A stretch of 64,000 nt of DNA from Sphingomonas sp. UNC305MFCol5.2 (GCF_000712135.1 NZ_JOOE01000005.1:53255-117254), one strand, 5' to 3'. Counted from the first letter of the stretch, positions 24,642 through 33,746 are shown. Notes: generated by a model not told the origin, from the letters alone. Numbers and translations: made by a program.

Positions 24642-25124
24642 TCAGGCCGCTGCCGCGGCGCGTTCGATCGTAGCGATGTCGATCTTGCGCATCTGCATCA
24701 TCGCATCCATCGCGCGCTTTCCGGCGGCGGGGTCGGGATTGTCGAAGACGAGCTCGATCAGCCTTTTGGGCGTGACCTGCCAGTTGACTCCCCATTTGTC
24801 CTTGCACCAGCCACACGCGCTTTCCGCGCCGCCATTGCCGACGATCGCGTTCCAGAACTTGTCGGTCTCTTCCTGGCTGTCGGTGGGGATCACGAAGCTC
24901 ACTGCCTCGGTTTGCGGAAAGTTCGAACCGCCGTTGAGGCCGATGAATTTCTGCCCGAGCAATTCGAACTCGACGACGATCACCTCGCCCTCCTTTTGCG
25001 AGGGCGTGTCGGCGGGCGTGCGCTGGACCCGGGTGATGCGGCTGTTGGGAAGCAGCGAGACATAGAAGTTCGCGGCTTCCTCGGCGGTATAATTATACCA
25101 GATGCAGGTGGTTAGCTTGTCCAT
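24642..25124 (-). CDS. PhnB-like VOC family protein
   Basis: A 160-residue protein of the PhnB / 3-dmu-9_3-mt VOC group: TTCIWYNYTAEEAANFYVSL, FELLGQKFIGLNGG, and CGWCKDKWGVNWQVTPKRL. Despite the domain name it is not a methyltransferase; the cavity protein has no assigned substrate. It is 10 nt upstream of the GST gene on the same strand. Confidence 0.92.
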   Translation of the reverse strand: MDKLTTCIWYNYTAEEAANFYVSLLPNSRITRVQRTPADTPSQKEGEVIVVEFELLGQKFIGLNGGSNFPQTEAVSFVIPTDSQEETDKFWNAIVGNGGAESACGWCKDKWGVNWQVTPKRLIELVFDNPDPAAGKRAMDAMMQMRKIDIATIERAAAAA

Positions 25125-25147
25125 TTTACCTCTCCTGTTTCGGTCGA

Positions 25148-25588
25148 TCAGGCCGGCTCGTGGGCGGGGCCTTCGGGGAAGGCCGCCATTGCGGCTTCCA
25201 TGTCCATGAACATCGGTTCGAAGATGTGGCCGTCGGGATCCTCGAAGGAGCGTCCGTACATGAAGCCCATGTCCTGCTTCTCCCGGATATCGGCCTTGCC
25301 GCCTGCGGCTGCCGCCGCCTCGACGATCGCGTCGACCGCCGCGCGGCTGTCGCGCGAGATAGCGATCAACACTTCGGTCGTCGCATGTGCGTCGGCGATC
25401 TGCTTCGGCGTGAACGTTTTGAAGAAGTCCTGCGACAGGATCATGAACACGATCTCGTCCGAAAGCTGCATCGCGCTCGCGGCTTCATTGCTGAAGCGCA
25501 AATCCTTGGTGCAGCCGATCGCCTCGTAAAAGGCAGTCGACTTGGCCACGTCCTTCACGGGCAGGTTCACGAAGATCATCTGCGGCAT
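25148..25588 (-). CDS. VOC family protein
   Basis: A 146-residue single glyoxalase-fold protein: MPQMIFVNLPVKDVAKSTAFYEAIG, VFMILSQDFFKTFTPKQI, and SFEDPDGHIFEPMFMD at the end. A similar group in proteobacteria is annotated as a glyoxalase/extradiol-type lactoylglutathione lyase, but residues for that are not certain here. The ATG at 25588 follows AAAAGGAGAAG. Confidence 0.9.
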   Translation of the reverse strand: MPQMIFVNLPVKDVAKSTAFYEAIGCTKDLRFSNEAASAMQLSDEIVFMILSQDFFKTFTPKQIADAHATTEVLIAISRDSRAAVDAIVEAAAAAGGKADIREKQDMGFMYGRSFEDPDGHIFEPMFMDMEAAMAAFPEGPAHEPA

Positions 25589-25602
25589 CGTTCTTCTCCT
25601 TT

Positions 25603-26316
25603 TCAGTTCGTCGGGTAGGTGAGCGACGGGTACCAGTCTGCACCGCGTCCTTCGGGGGTGGAGTCGAGAATCGTCCAAAGCGGCATCAAATCGGGTGCGC
25701 CGCGCGGGTCCTGCCCGGGGTCCGCGGTGCTGTCGTCCATCTCTCCCGCCCAGAATAACCGGATGGTGCCGTCGCGGCGAGAAAAGACGAGGAACTGCGG
25801 AATGTCGCCACCGTCGGGGGCCAACGCGCCAAAATCGCGGCTGAACGTCTGCGCCGCGTCCGAATAGAGCGGCAAATGCCGCCAGCCGCGCTCCTCGGCA
25901 AAGGCGCAGAGCTTGTCGAGCGGTGAGCGCGCCGTCACCGCGAGCGCGATGCGCTGCTGGATGTCGAGCGCCTCGCCTTCCCATGCCGAGAGCAACGACG
26001 TGCACATCGGGCACGGCCGTTCCCGCTGGGGCCCGAACATCCATGTATAGATGACGAGTGTGTCCTTGTCGCCGAACAGCTCGGCCAGGGTCACGGGGCC
26101 CTCGGGGCCTTCGAAGCTGTATTCGCGCGTGACCTCCGGGCCGGCCGGGAGCGCGCGGCGCTGCTCGGCGACCTGCTCGATATGCCGGCGCAACGCGATC
26201 TCCTCGGCCAGCAGCGCCGTGCGCGCGGCACGATATTCGTCGCTTTCGCCGGGCCAGCGCGCCTTGCAGCGCGCCGCCAATACCGCAGCCGGGGGCAGGA
26301 TCGTTTCGACCGTCAT
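25603..26316 (-). CDS. DUF899 thioredoxin-like protein
   Basis: A 237-residue DUF899 protein: helical N-terminal part, then a thioredoxin-like domain with FGPQRERPCPMCTSLLSAWEG. The CPMC motif could be redox active. FSRRDGTIRLFWAGEM is also family-typical. It is the first gene of the minus-strand run and is divergent from the HxlR regulator, so it is the most likely direct target. The start is the ATG at 26316; the upstream extension is not family-like. Confidence 0.92.
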   Translation of the reverse strand: MTVETILPPAAVLAARCKARWPGESDEYRAARTALLAEEIALRRHIEQVAEQRRALPAGPEVTREYSFEGPEGPVTLAELFGDKDTLVIYTWMFGPQRERPCPMCTSLLSAWEGEALDIQQRIALAVTARSPLDKLCAFAEERGWRHLPLYSDAAQTFSRDFGALAPDGGDIPQFLVFSRRDGTIRLFWAGEMDDSTADPGQDPRGAPDLMPLWTILDSTPEGRGADWYPSLTYPTN

Positions 26317-26412
26317 GCAAACCTCCGCTTTTAGAGTGTCGCGAATCGCTTCCTTGATCTTGATGCGCGACTCAGTTATAAAAAGCAACCATGGAGTCAC
26401 AAAAAATAACTA
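26317..26412. promoter_or_regulatory. Divergent control region, DUF899 gene / HxlR gene
   Basis: This AT-rich gap of 74 nt runs into the hxlR start. It contains TTATAA near 26376 and two nested inverted elements: GACTC (26369-26373) with GAGTC (26394-26398), and AGTTAT (26374-26379) with ATAACT (26406-26411). These are candidate operator half-sites for autoregulation; no consensus was tested. Confidence 0.35.
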
Positions 26413-27086
26413 ACCCTGATCTCGGCCAGATGCGGCGCTGGTATCGCGATGCCTGCGGAACGGCGCTGGCGATGGATTTGATCGGCGAGCGCTGGGCGTT
26501 GCTGATCGTGCGCGAACTGCTGCTGGGCCCAAGGCGCTTCGGCGAGATTCGCGGGGCGCTGGACGGACTGAGCGCCAACATCCTGACCCAGCGGCTCGCG
26601 GGGCTGGAAAAGGCCGGCATATTGCGCCGCCGCGCTTTGCCCTCCCCCGCCAATGCGCAGGTCTATGAGCTCACCAAATGGGGCCGCGCGCTCGAGGATC
26701 CGATCTTCGCACTCAGCCGCTGGGCGGCGGGATCGCCCGCGCACGACGTGACGCTGCCACTGAGCAACACCGCCTTCATGCTCTCGCTGCGCACGATGAT
26801 GGACCACAGGGCCGATCCCGACTTCGCGCCCGATCTAGGCTTCCGTGTCGGCGGCGAACCATTCCGCGCGCAAATCGTAAACGGGATGCTCGAGATCGAG
26901 CGGCGCGCGCCCGAGGGCGCCGAAGTGATCTTCGCCGGCGAACCCACGAATCTCGCGGCGACCTTTTACGGCCGCGATCCGCTGACCGAGTCGATGCGCG
27001 AGGGCCGCGTGACCGTGACGGGCGATATTGTGCTCGGGCAACGCTTCATCGATCTGTTTGGCCTTCCCGTCTTCTCCAACGACTGA
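26391..27086 (+). CDS. HxlR-family regulator with SCP2-like C-terminal domain
   Basis: A 231-residue regulator. Residues 15-110 are an HxlR winged helix (ALAMDLIGERWALLIVREL; LSANILTQRLAGLEKAGIL; the wing QVYELTKWGRAL). Residues 130-231 resemble the SCP2-like lipid-binding fold that follows HxlR domains in some large regulators. Cys22 just before the first helix is where HypR-type HxlR proteins have their redox-sensing Cys. It probably controls the divergent DUF899/VOC/GST run in response to an electrophile or hydrophobic ligand (inference). Confidence 0.9.
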   Translation: MESQKITNPDLGQMRRWYRDACGTALAMDLIGERWALLIVRELLLGPRRFGEIRGALDGLSANILTQRLAGLEKAGILRRRALPSPANAQVYELTKWGRALEDPIFALSRWAAGSPAHDVTLPLSNTAFMLSLRTMMDHRADPDFAPDLGFRVGGEPFRAQIVNGMLEIERRAPEGAEVIFAGEPTNLAATFYGRDPLTESMREGRVTVTGDIVLGQRFIDLFGLPVFSND

Positions 27087-27168
27087 TAGGCGGAGGCCCC
27101 CTGCGCTTTGACGTTGCGGTGCGGCAAACTGCCCACTAACTCGCAAGGCGTTCTTGCAGGAAGCGATG

Positions 27169-28176
27169 ATGGCCGACATCCCCAACACCCAGCCCGACAG
27201 TCGCGAGACGACGATCCTCGATGCGCCCGACAAGATGGTGAAGGTGCGTGACCTGTTCGGAATCGATTCGGACATGGAATGCCCGGCGTTCAGCGAGGCC
27301 GACGAGCGCGTCCCCGATCTCGACCCCGCTTACGTGTTCGACGCGGACACCACGCTCGCGGTGCTCGCCGGATTCGCGCACAATCGCCGCGTGATGATCC
27401 AGGGTTATCACGGCACCGGCAAGTCGACGCATATCGAGCAGGTCGCCGCCCGCCTCAACTGGCCGTGCATCCGCATCAATCTCGACGCGCATATCAGCCG
27501 TATCGACCTGATCGGCCGCGACGCGATCGTGCTCAAGGACGGCCAGCAGGTCACCGAGTTCCGCGAGGGCCTGCTCCCCTGGGCGATCCAGACCCCGACC
27601 GCACTCGTGTTCGACGAGTATGACGCCGGCCGCCCGGACGTGATGTTCGTGATCCAACGCGTGCTCGAGACCGAGGGCAAGCTCACGCTGCTCGACCAGA
27701 ATCGCGTGATTCGCCCGAACCCGTGGTTCCGCCTGTTCGCCACCGCCAACACCGTCGGTCTCGGCGACACCAGCGGGCTCTATCACGGCACCCAGCAGAT
27801 CAACCAGGGCCAGATGGACCGCTGGAACGTGGTGGTGACGCTCAACTATCTCCCCGCCGCAGTCGAAGCGCAGATCGTGCTCGCCAAGTCGGGCGAATAC
27901 GACAAGCCGGGCGGCAAGGAAGTCGTCGAGAACATGGTTCGCGTCGCCGATCTGACACGGAAAGGCTTCGTCAACGGCGACATCTCGACCGTGATGAGCC
28001 CGCGCACGGTGATCACCTGGGCACAGAACGCACTGATCTTCGGCGATGTCGGCTTCGCCTTTCGCCTGTCGTTCCTCAACAAATGCGATGAGGCGGAGCG
28101 CGCGCAGGTCGCCGAATATTATCAGCGCGTGTTCGGCAAGGACCTGCCCGAGAGCGTGGTGAGCAAGACCGCCTAG
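27169..28176 (+). CDS. cobS: CobS, ATPase subunit of aerobic-type cobaltochelatase
   Basis: A 335-residue AAA+ ATPase: Walker A QGYHGTGKST (78-87), Walker B ALVFDEYDAG, and the family-typical NTVGLGDTSGLYHGTQQINQ region. With CobT it drives cobalt insertion into hydrogenobyrinate a,c-diamide by CobN. Two tandem ATGs (27166 and 27169) follow AGGAAG; I used the second. CobN is not in the window. Many alphaproteobacteria keep CobST near cobalamin-unrelated genes, so another client is possible. Confidence 0.93.
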   Translation: MADIPNTQPDSRETTILDAPDKMVKVRDLFGIDSDMECPAFSEADERVPDLDPAYVFDADTTLAVLAGFAHNRRVMIQGYHGTGKSTHIEQVAARLNWPCIRINLDAHISRIDLIGRDAIVLKDGQQVTEFREGLLPWAIQTPTALVFDEYDAGRPDVMFVIQRVLETEGKLTLLDQNRVIRPNPWFRLFATANTVGLGDTSGLYHGTQQINQGQMDRWNVVVTLNYLPAAVEAQIVLAKSGEYDKPGGKEVVENMVRVADLTRKGFVNGDISTVMSPRTVITWAQNALIFGDVGFAFRLSFLNKCDEAERAQVAEYYQRVFGKDLPESVVSKTA

Positions 28177-28955
28177 GCGAGCTTGCGGCCGAAGGTGCGC
28201 GGGGCCGGCGCCGCCGGTGCGCCCATCGCTTCGCCCTGCCCGCCATTGAGTTCGCGCAGCCGCGCCGCGATGCGCTGGTCGAAGGTGGCGGTATTGACGT
28301 CCGAAGCGCTCGTCTCGGGCTCCGCGGCGAGCACATCGGCGACGCGTCGGCGGAGGAACTTCCGCAGCCCGAACACGAATATCCCGCCGATCAGCAGCGC
28401 CGGCAGGAAGAAGGCGAAAGTCCAGCCGGCGCCTACCTTCGCTGCGGTGCCGGTTGCCGGATCCCCGCTCTTGCCCCGCGCATGCGCCATGCCGCGAACA
28501 CGCGCCCGGAGCTGTTCGTTCGTTTCGCCGGGGAGCCGCTCGATCTCGTTGGCGCTTTTTGGCCGCACCGCGATCTTCGCAGAATAGTCGGCGCGATACG
28601 TCGCCGTGGGATCCATCCCGAGCTCGACGGTAAGCATCGTGAGCTCAGCGCCGCCCAGCTTCACATAGCGATCGCCATTGTAGAGCACGAAGCTCGGCTC
28701 GGCGGGATAGATCTCGGCGCCGTCGCGCACCTGATAGAAAGCGCCGAGGTCGTAATATTTGCCGTCGTGGAAATAGGTGCCGGTGTCGGGCAGGTCATAG
28801 ACCTTGTCGATCTTCTCGGCATAGCCGCTGCTCCCGCCGAAGCCGCCAAAGCTACCGAAACGGATGCGCCGCCGCGCCTCGGCGGGTTCGGCCAGCGCGA
28901 CGAACAGTGTCACGGCGCCCATCATCGCCAGTACGAACTTGCCGCATGCCTGCAT
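28173..28955 (-). CDS. Unrecognised secreted/membrane protein between cobS and cobT
   Basis: A 260-residue protein. It has a signal-like N-terminus (FVLAMMGAVTLFVALAEPAEA), then a Gly-rich RFGSFGGFGGSSG stretch, a soluble part with YFHDGKYYDLGAFYQVRDG, one transmembrane helix (about 172-195, GWTFAFFLPALLIGGIFVFG) and a cytosolic basic/helical tail. I cannot place it in a family. It is opposite in orientation to cobS and cobT, overlapping the cobS stop by 4 nt, which suggests insertion or loss events in an older cobS-cobT pair. Confidence 0.75.
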   Translation of the reverse strand: MQACGKFVLAMMGAVTLFVALAEPAEARRRIRFGSFGGFGGSSGYAEKIDKVYDLPDTGTYFHDGKYYDLGAFYQVRDGAEIYPAEPSFVLYNGDRYVKLGGAELTMLTVELGMDPTATYRADYSAKIAVRPKSANEIERLPGETNEQLRARVRGMAHARGKSGDPATGTAAKVGAGWTFAFFLPALLIGGIFVFGLRKFLRRRVADVLAAEPETSASDVNTATFDQRIAARLRELNGGQGEAMGAPAAPAPRTFGRKLA

Positions 28956-29074
28956 CTGCCGTCCCCAAAGCCGATCCCTGCATGATGCTGAAGGTTGATT
29001 AGCATTTCGCTAAGCGGTGCTCGTGCCGCCCGGAAGAGCTGAGCGCGATTGATTTCGTGCGCCCATCCCGCCAC

Positions 29075-30907
29075 ATGACCTGCGTGGCAGCCGATTCCCC
29101 CCTTGAGCAGCTTCGCAACGTGCTGGGCGGCACTGCGCGCGCGCTTTCGGGCGAGGCGGAGGCCGAGCTCGCTTTCACTTCCGAGGCGCCGCGCCAGGAC
29201 GGACGCAGCATCAAGGTGCCGATGCCGTCGCGCACGCTGCCTGCCGAGCAGGTCGCCGAGGCGCGCGGCTTCGCCGACGGCTTCGCGCTGCGGCTCAAGC
29301 ACCACGATACGGGCCTGCACCAGCGCGGCGCGCCGGGCGAACCGGTGGCGCGCGCGGTGTTCGACGCGATCGAAACGGCGCGAGTCGAGGCACTCGGCTC
29401 GCGTGGCTATGCCGGCATCGCCGCCAATCTGGAGCATTCGCTCGGCGTGCGACTGCGGGCCGATCCGATCGCCCGCGCGCGCAACCGCGAGGAAGTGCCG
29501 CTGTCCACCGCGCTTGGGCTGATGGTTCGCGAGCGGCTGACCGGGCTCGAGGCGCCTGCCAGCGCGGCGATGGGCATGGCGCTGATCCGCGACTGGGTCG
29601 AGGAGCGCGCCGGCAAGGATCTCGACGCGCTCGCGCTGACGATCGACGACCAGCAGGCTTTCGCCAGCCTCGCCACCAAATTGCTCCAGGACCTCGAGCT
29701 CGTCGAAGGCGACATGATCCCGGACGAGGCCGATGACGGCGGCGGCGAGGACGAAGGCACCGACGAGCAGGACGAGCCCGGCGACGAGGACGGCGACAGC
29801 GACGCGCAGCAGGGCGAAGGCGAAGTCGAGGCGCGCGGCGAGCAACGCGAATCCGACGAGGCGGAAGGCGAGGACAGCCAGTCCGAGGCAATGGACGAGG
29901 CCGATGGCGAGCCGGGCGACGATGGCGAGGAGGGCATGATGCCCACCCGCCCCAATCGCCCGTGGAGCGACTTGCCGCCACAGTTCGAATATCGCCCCTA
30001 TACGACCCAGTTCGACGAAGTGATCGCGGCGACCGAATTGTGCGATGCCGAGGAGCTCGATCGGCTGCGTTCGTATCTCGACCAGCAGCTCGTCCATCTG
30101 CAGGGCGCAGTGACCAAGCTCGCCAACCGGCTCCAGCGCCGGCTGATGGCGCAGCAGTCGCGCAGCTGGGATTTCGACCAGGACGAAGGGCTGCTCGACG
30201 CCGCGCGGCTGGCGCGCGTGGTGGTCAACCCGATGCAGTCGCTGTCGTACAAGATCGAACGCGACACCGAGTTCCGCGATACCGTCGTCACGTTGCTGAT
30301 CGACAATTCGGGCTCGATGCGCGGGCGGCCTATCTCGATCGCGGCGATCAGCGCCGACATCCTGGCCCGCACGCTCGAGCGAGTCGGCGTCAAGACTGAG
30401 ATTCTCGGCTTCACGACGCGGGCATGGAAAGGCGGGCAGGCGCGCGAGAAATGGCTGGCGGAAGGGCGCCCCGCCCAGCCCGGCCGGCTCAACGATATCC
30501 GCCACATCGTCTACAAGCAGGCCGACGAGCCGTGGCGCCGCGCCAAGAAGTCGCTCGGGCTGATGATGCGCGAGGGGCTGCTCAAGGAGAATATCGACGG
30601 CGAGGCGTTGCTCTGGGCGCATCACCGGATGATCGGGCGGCCCGAGGAACGCAAGATCCTGATGGTGATCTCCGACGGCGCGCCGGTCGACGATTCGACG
30701 CTGTCGGTGAATTCGGGGTCCTATCTCGAGCGCCATCTGCGCCAGGTGATCGGCTGGATCGAAGCGCGATCGCCGGTCGAGCTGGTCGCGATCGGCATCG
30801 GGCACGACGTGACGCGCTATTACAGCCGCGCAGTAACGATCATGGACGCCGAGCAGCTGGCCGGCACGATGGTCGAGCAGCTGGCGGCATTGTTCGATAC
30901 GGAATGA
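29075..30907 (+). CDS. cobT: CobT, cobaltochelatase subunit with VWA domain
   Basis: About 610 residues. The N-terminal part is helical. A long acidic linker (roughly 29719-29935, rich in Asp/Glu) is typical of CobT. The C-terminal von Willebrand A domain has the MIDAS motif LLIDNSGSMRG and later VISDGAPVDDS. CobT partners CobS in the chelatase motor. The start is uncertain: the ATG at 29075 (MTCVAADSPLEQL) is closest to the usual family N-terminus, while a GTG at 29057 is in frame. Neither has a strong ribosome-binding site. Confidence 0.93.
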   Translation: MTCVAADSPLEQLRNVLGGTARALSGEAEAELAFTSEAPRQDGRSIKVPMPSRTLPAEQVAEARGFADGFALRLKHHDTGLHQRGAPGEPVARAVFDAIETARVEALGSRGYAGIAANLEHSLGVRLRADPIARARNREEVPLSTALGLMVRERLTGLEAPASAAMGMALIRDWVEERAGKDLDALALTIDDQQAFASLATKLLQDLELVEGDMIPDEADDGGGEDEGTDEQDEPGDEDGDSDAQQGEGEVEARGEQRESDEAEGEDSQSEAMDEADGEPGDDGEEGMMPTRPNRPWSDLPPQFEYRPYTTQFDEVIAATELCDAEELDRLRSYLDQQLVHLQGAVTKLANRLQRRLMAQQSRSWDFDQDEGLLDAARLARVVVNPMQSLSYKIERDTEFRDTVVTLLIDNSGSMRGRPISIAAISADILARTLERVGVKTEILGFTTRAWKGGQAREKWLAEGRPAQPGRLNDIRHIVYKQADEPWRRAKKSLGLMMREGLLKENIDGEALLWAHHRMIGRPEERKILMVISDGAPVDDSTLSVNSGSYLERHLRQVIGWIEARSPVELVAIGIGHDVTRYYSRAVTIMDAEQLAGTMVEQLAALFDTE

Positions 30908-31170
30908 AGGTGGATCCGCCCACCGGCGGATTCGTGGGGCCGGTGAAACGGTCCGTGACCATCGCGGGGCACCAGACCTCGATCAGCCTCGAGCCGATCT
31001 TCTGGGAGCGGCTGGAAGCCGAAGCCGTCATGCGCGCCCTGCCGCTCAACGCTCTGATCGCCGCGATCGACCATGCCCGGATCCAGGCCGAAGACCCTCC
31101 CAACCTGGCGAGCGCGTTGCGGACATGGCTGGTCGCGCAGCCTGTTCGCGACATTTTGCGACAAAGTTGA
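30904..31170 (+). CDS. Ribbon-helix-helix domain protein (RHH_4 type)
   Basis: An 88-residue protein with the pattern VKRSVTIAGHQTSISLEPIF-W then helices with LPLNALIAAIDHARI and NLASALRTWLV, matching small RHH_4 DNA-binding proteins. Its start ATGA overlaps the cobT stop, so it is coupled to cobT. It could be a small transcription factor; its targets are unknown. Confidence 0.85.
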   Translation: MKVDPPTGGFVGPVKRSVTIAGHQTSISLEPIFWERLEAEAVMRALPLNALIAAIDHARIQAEDPPNLASALRTWLVAQPVRDILRQS

Positions 31171-31195
31171 TAATCGCTCGCAATATCGTTGACTC

Positions 31196-31212
31196 TGAGA
31201 ACGCTTCGCAAT
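31196..31212. promoter_or_regulatory. Putative iron-responsive operator upstream of the siderophore receptor
   Basis: TGAGAACGCTTCGCAAT agrees at 14 of 17 positions with an idealised TGCGAATGATTCGCAAT palindrome (GCGAA-N3-TTCGC). A partial second copy CGCTCGCAAT lies at 31175-31184, and a TTGACT -35-like element overlaps at 31189-31194. A similar element precedes the PepSY operon at 38361-38377. Fur is the likely binder by context. Confidence 0.5.
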
Positions 31213-31248
31213 AGCTCGCCGCGTAACGACACCTACAGGGGGACTTTC

Positions 31249-33744
31249 GTGACGCGTTCCACGCCCGCCGCATCGCCGGCATTCCTTGCACTCGCCTGCG
31301 TCGGCTTCATCGCCAGCGCGCCGGCTCATGCGGGACCCGATGGACCCGACGGTCCGGCCGCCGACAATGACGAGCAGGATCGCGGCCAGATCGTCGTCAC
31401 CGGCCAGCGGCAGGAACTCGTGGGGCCCAAGGCGACTGCGAAACTCGCCAACACCCCGCGCTCGGTGGTGGTGCTCCCCGAGGAGGTGATCGAGCAGACC
31501 GGTTCGGCGAGCCTCGCCGAAGCACTGCGTACCGTTCCCGGCATCACCTTCGGCGCGGCCGAGGGCGGCAATCCGATCGGCGACCGTCCCTTCATCCGCG
31601 GCTTCGACAGCCAGGGCAGCAGCTTCGTCGACGGCGTCCGCGACGTGGCGGCGCAAACCCGCGAAGTGTTCGCCGTCGAGCAGGTCCAGATCGTCCGCGG
31701 ATCGGACTCGACCCTGGGCGGGCGCGGCAGCGCGGGCGGCTCGATCAACGTCGTCACCAAGCTTCCGGTTACCGGCAGCTTCGTCAAGGGATCGGCCAGC
31801 TTCGGCACCGCCGATTACAAGCGCGCCACGCTCGACGTGAACCAGCAGCTCACCGACACGATCGGCGTGCGCGTGGCAGCGATGTGGCACGATCAGGATG
31901 TCGCCGGCCGCGACGCGATCTGGTCGCGCCGCTGGGGCGTCGCGCCCTCGCTCACCTTGGGCCTCGGCACCGATACAAGGCTGACGATCGCTTATTATTA
32001 TCTCGAGAGCCACGAGCTCCCCGACAGCGGCATTTCGTTCCTCTACACGCTCGCCAACGCGCCCGGCACCGGCGAGATCTATTCGGAGCCCGCGATCGGC
32101 GACATCACAACCATCGCCGGCGTCACCGGCCATGTCGGCCGCAGCACCTATTACGGACTCAAGGCGCGCGACTTCCGTGACGCGACCACCAACCAGGCCA
32201 CGCTGCGCGTCGAGCATGATTTCGGCGGCGTCACGCTGCGCAACACCGCGCGCTACAGCCGTAACGACCAGGCCTATATCTTCCTGCTGCCCGACGACAG
32301 CCAGGGCAATGTCTACGGCACCGCGACAACCAACCCGACTACGGGAGACGCCGGCGCGCGCGGCGACGTGCTGACCGGCGGCTATGTCTGGCGCCGCGGC
32401 AACACCCGGCACGGCTATACCGAGGCGCTGACCAACCAGACCGACCTGTACGGCACGTTCGATACCGGCTCGGTGAAGCACAGCTTCGCGGTCGGCGCCG
32501 AGATCAGCTGGGAAAAGGCGCGCCGCGGCACCTTCGTCTCCGCCTCCGGCTCGACGGTCAGCCCGCGCTGCAATGCCGCTACGATCGCGCGCTTTTATTG
32601 CACCAGCCTGTTCGATCCCAACCCGAATGACCCCTGGGTCAATTATGCGAGCGACACGTCGAGCGCCGTCACGCCGATCGTCAAGGGCGCCCCGATCACC
32701 GAGACGCAGAACGATGCGAGCACGGCGTCGGTCTACGGCTTCGATTCGATCACGCTCGTGCCCTCGCTGCTGCTCAATCTCGGCGTGCGCTTCGATCGGT
32801 TCAAATCGACGGTGACACCAGGGCAGGCAGCGACCGCCACCAGCACCTTCTCGCTCAGCCGGACCGACAATCTGTTCAATTGGCAGGCGGGACTGGTGTT
32901 CAAGCCGACTTCGAGCACCAGCCTCTACGCCAGCTATGCGACGGCCGCGACGCCGCCGAACAGCCTGCTCGGCGAGGGGCAGGAAGGCAACGGGCTCGGC
33001 ACCACCAACACCAGCCAGGCGCTAGCATTGCTCGACAGCTTGAAGGTCGAGAAGACCAAGTCATACGAAGTGGGCGCCAAGGCCGCGTTGTTCGACGAGC
33101 AGCTCTCGCTCACTCTCGCCGCTTTCCAGACCGACACCGACAATGCCCGCGTCACCGGCCCGGACAACACGATCGAGTTCGTCGGCAAGCGCCGCATCCG
33201 CGGTGTCGAGTTCAACTTCAACGGCAACGTCGCCAAATGGCTGACGGTGTTCGGTGGCTACACGCATCTTGACCCCAAGATCGTCGATGGCGGCTATACC
33301 GTGCTCACTGCCCCCGCGGTGGGGACCCAGGCGGCGAAGCCGGTGCTCGTGCCCTCGGTCAACACCGGGAGGCAGGCGACGCAGACGGCGAAGGACAGCT
33401 TCACGCTCTGGGCCGATCTCAAGCCGACCAGCCGGCTCAGCATCGGCGGCGGCGCCTTCTACACCAGTCGCGTATTCGGCGGGTACCAGGACAATCGCAG
33501 CGCGACGCAGACCACGGGCGGCGTGGTGACCGTCGTCCCCGCGACCAAGACCGTGCTGCGCACGATCCCCGAATATTGGCGCTTCGACGCGCGACTGGGT
33601 TATAAAATCAGCGACCAGGTGGAGCTTAGCGTCAACGTGAACAACATCACCGACGAAACCTATTTCACGCAGGCCTATACCTCGCATTATGCCGCGATCG
33701 CGCCGGGCCGCTCGGCCTTTGCGACGATCGGGTTCAAGTTCTGA
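31249..33744 (+). CDS. TonB-dependent catecholate siderophore receptor (PiuA/Fiu type)
   Basis: An 831-residue outer-membrane receptor. Signal peptide 1-28 (cleavage after AHA), TonB-box-like QIVVTGQR (47-54), plug domain with PRSVVVLPEEVIEQTG and RPFIRGFDSQGSSFVDGVRD, then a 22-strand barrel ending in the aromatic Phe (ATIGFKF). The plug and barrel match the Fiu/CirA-like catecholate family. The neighbours, a Sel1 protein and PiuC, match the Pseudomonas piuA-piuC region and E. coli fiu-ybiX. The GTG at 31249 follows CAGGGGGAC. Confidence 0.92.
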   Translation: MTRSTPAASPAFLALACVGFIASAPAHAGPDGPDGPAADNDEQDRGQIVVTGQRQELVGPKATAKLANTPRSVVVLPEEVIEQTGSASLAEALRTVPGITFGAAEGGNPIGDRPFIRGFDSQGSSFVDGVRDVAAQTREVFAVEQVQIVRGSDSTLGGRGSAGGSINVVTKLPVTGSFVKGSASFGTADYKRATLDVNQQLTDTIGVRVAAMWHDQDVAGRDAIWSRRWGVAPSLTLGLGTDTRLTIAYYYLESHELPDSGISFLYTLANAPGTGEIYSEPAIGDITTIAGVTGHVGRSTYYGLKARDFRDATTNQATLRVEHDFGGVTLRNTARYSRNDQAYIFLLPDDSQGNVYGTATTNPTTGDAGARGDVLTGGYVWRRGNTRHGYTEALTNQTDLYGTFDTGSVKHSFAVGAEISWEKARRGTFVSASGSTVSPRCNAATIARFYCTSLFDPNPNDPWVNYASDTSSAVTPIVKGAPITETQNDASTASVYGFDSITLVPSLLLNLGVRFDRFKSTVTPGQAATATSTFSLSRTDNLFNWQAGLVFKPTSSTSLYASYATAATPPNSLLGEGQEGNGLGTTNTSQALALLDSLKVEKTKSYEVGAKAALFDEQLSLTLAAFQTDTDNARVTGPDNTIEFVGKRRIRGVEFNFNGNVAKWLTVFGGYTHLDPKIVDGGYTVLTAPAVGTQAAKPVLVPSVNTGRQATQTAKDSFTLWADLKPTSRLSIGGGAFYTSRVFGGYQDNRSATQTTGGVVTVVPATKTVLRTIPEYWRFDARLGYKISDQVELSVNVNNITDETYFTQAYTSHYAAIAPGRSAFATIGFKF

Positions 33745-33746
33745 CG

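Noticed and set aside
28956..29074. A cobalamin riboswitch before cobT
   Set aside because: No B12-box-like GCCACTG segment or sufficient length; the gap is only 119 nt.
28922..30805. A 627-codon minus-strand frame opposite cobT
   Set aside because: Composition reflects the reverse of a GC-rich gene; CobT with MIDAS and acidic linker is clear on the plus strand.
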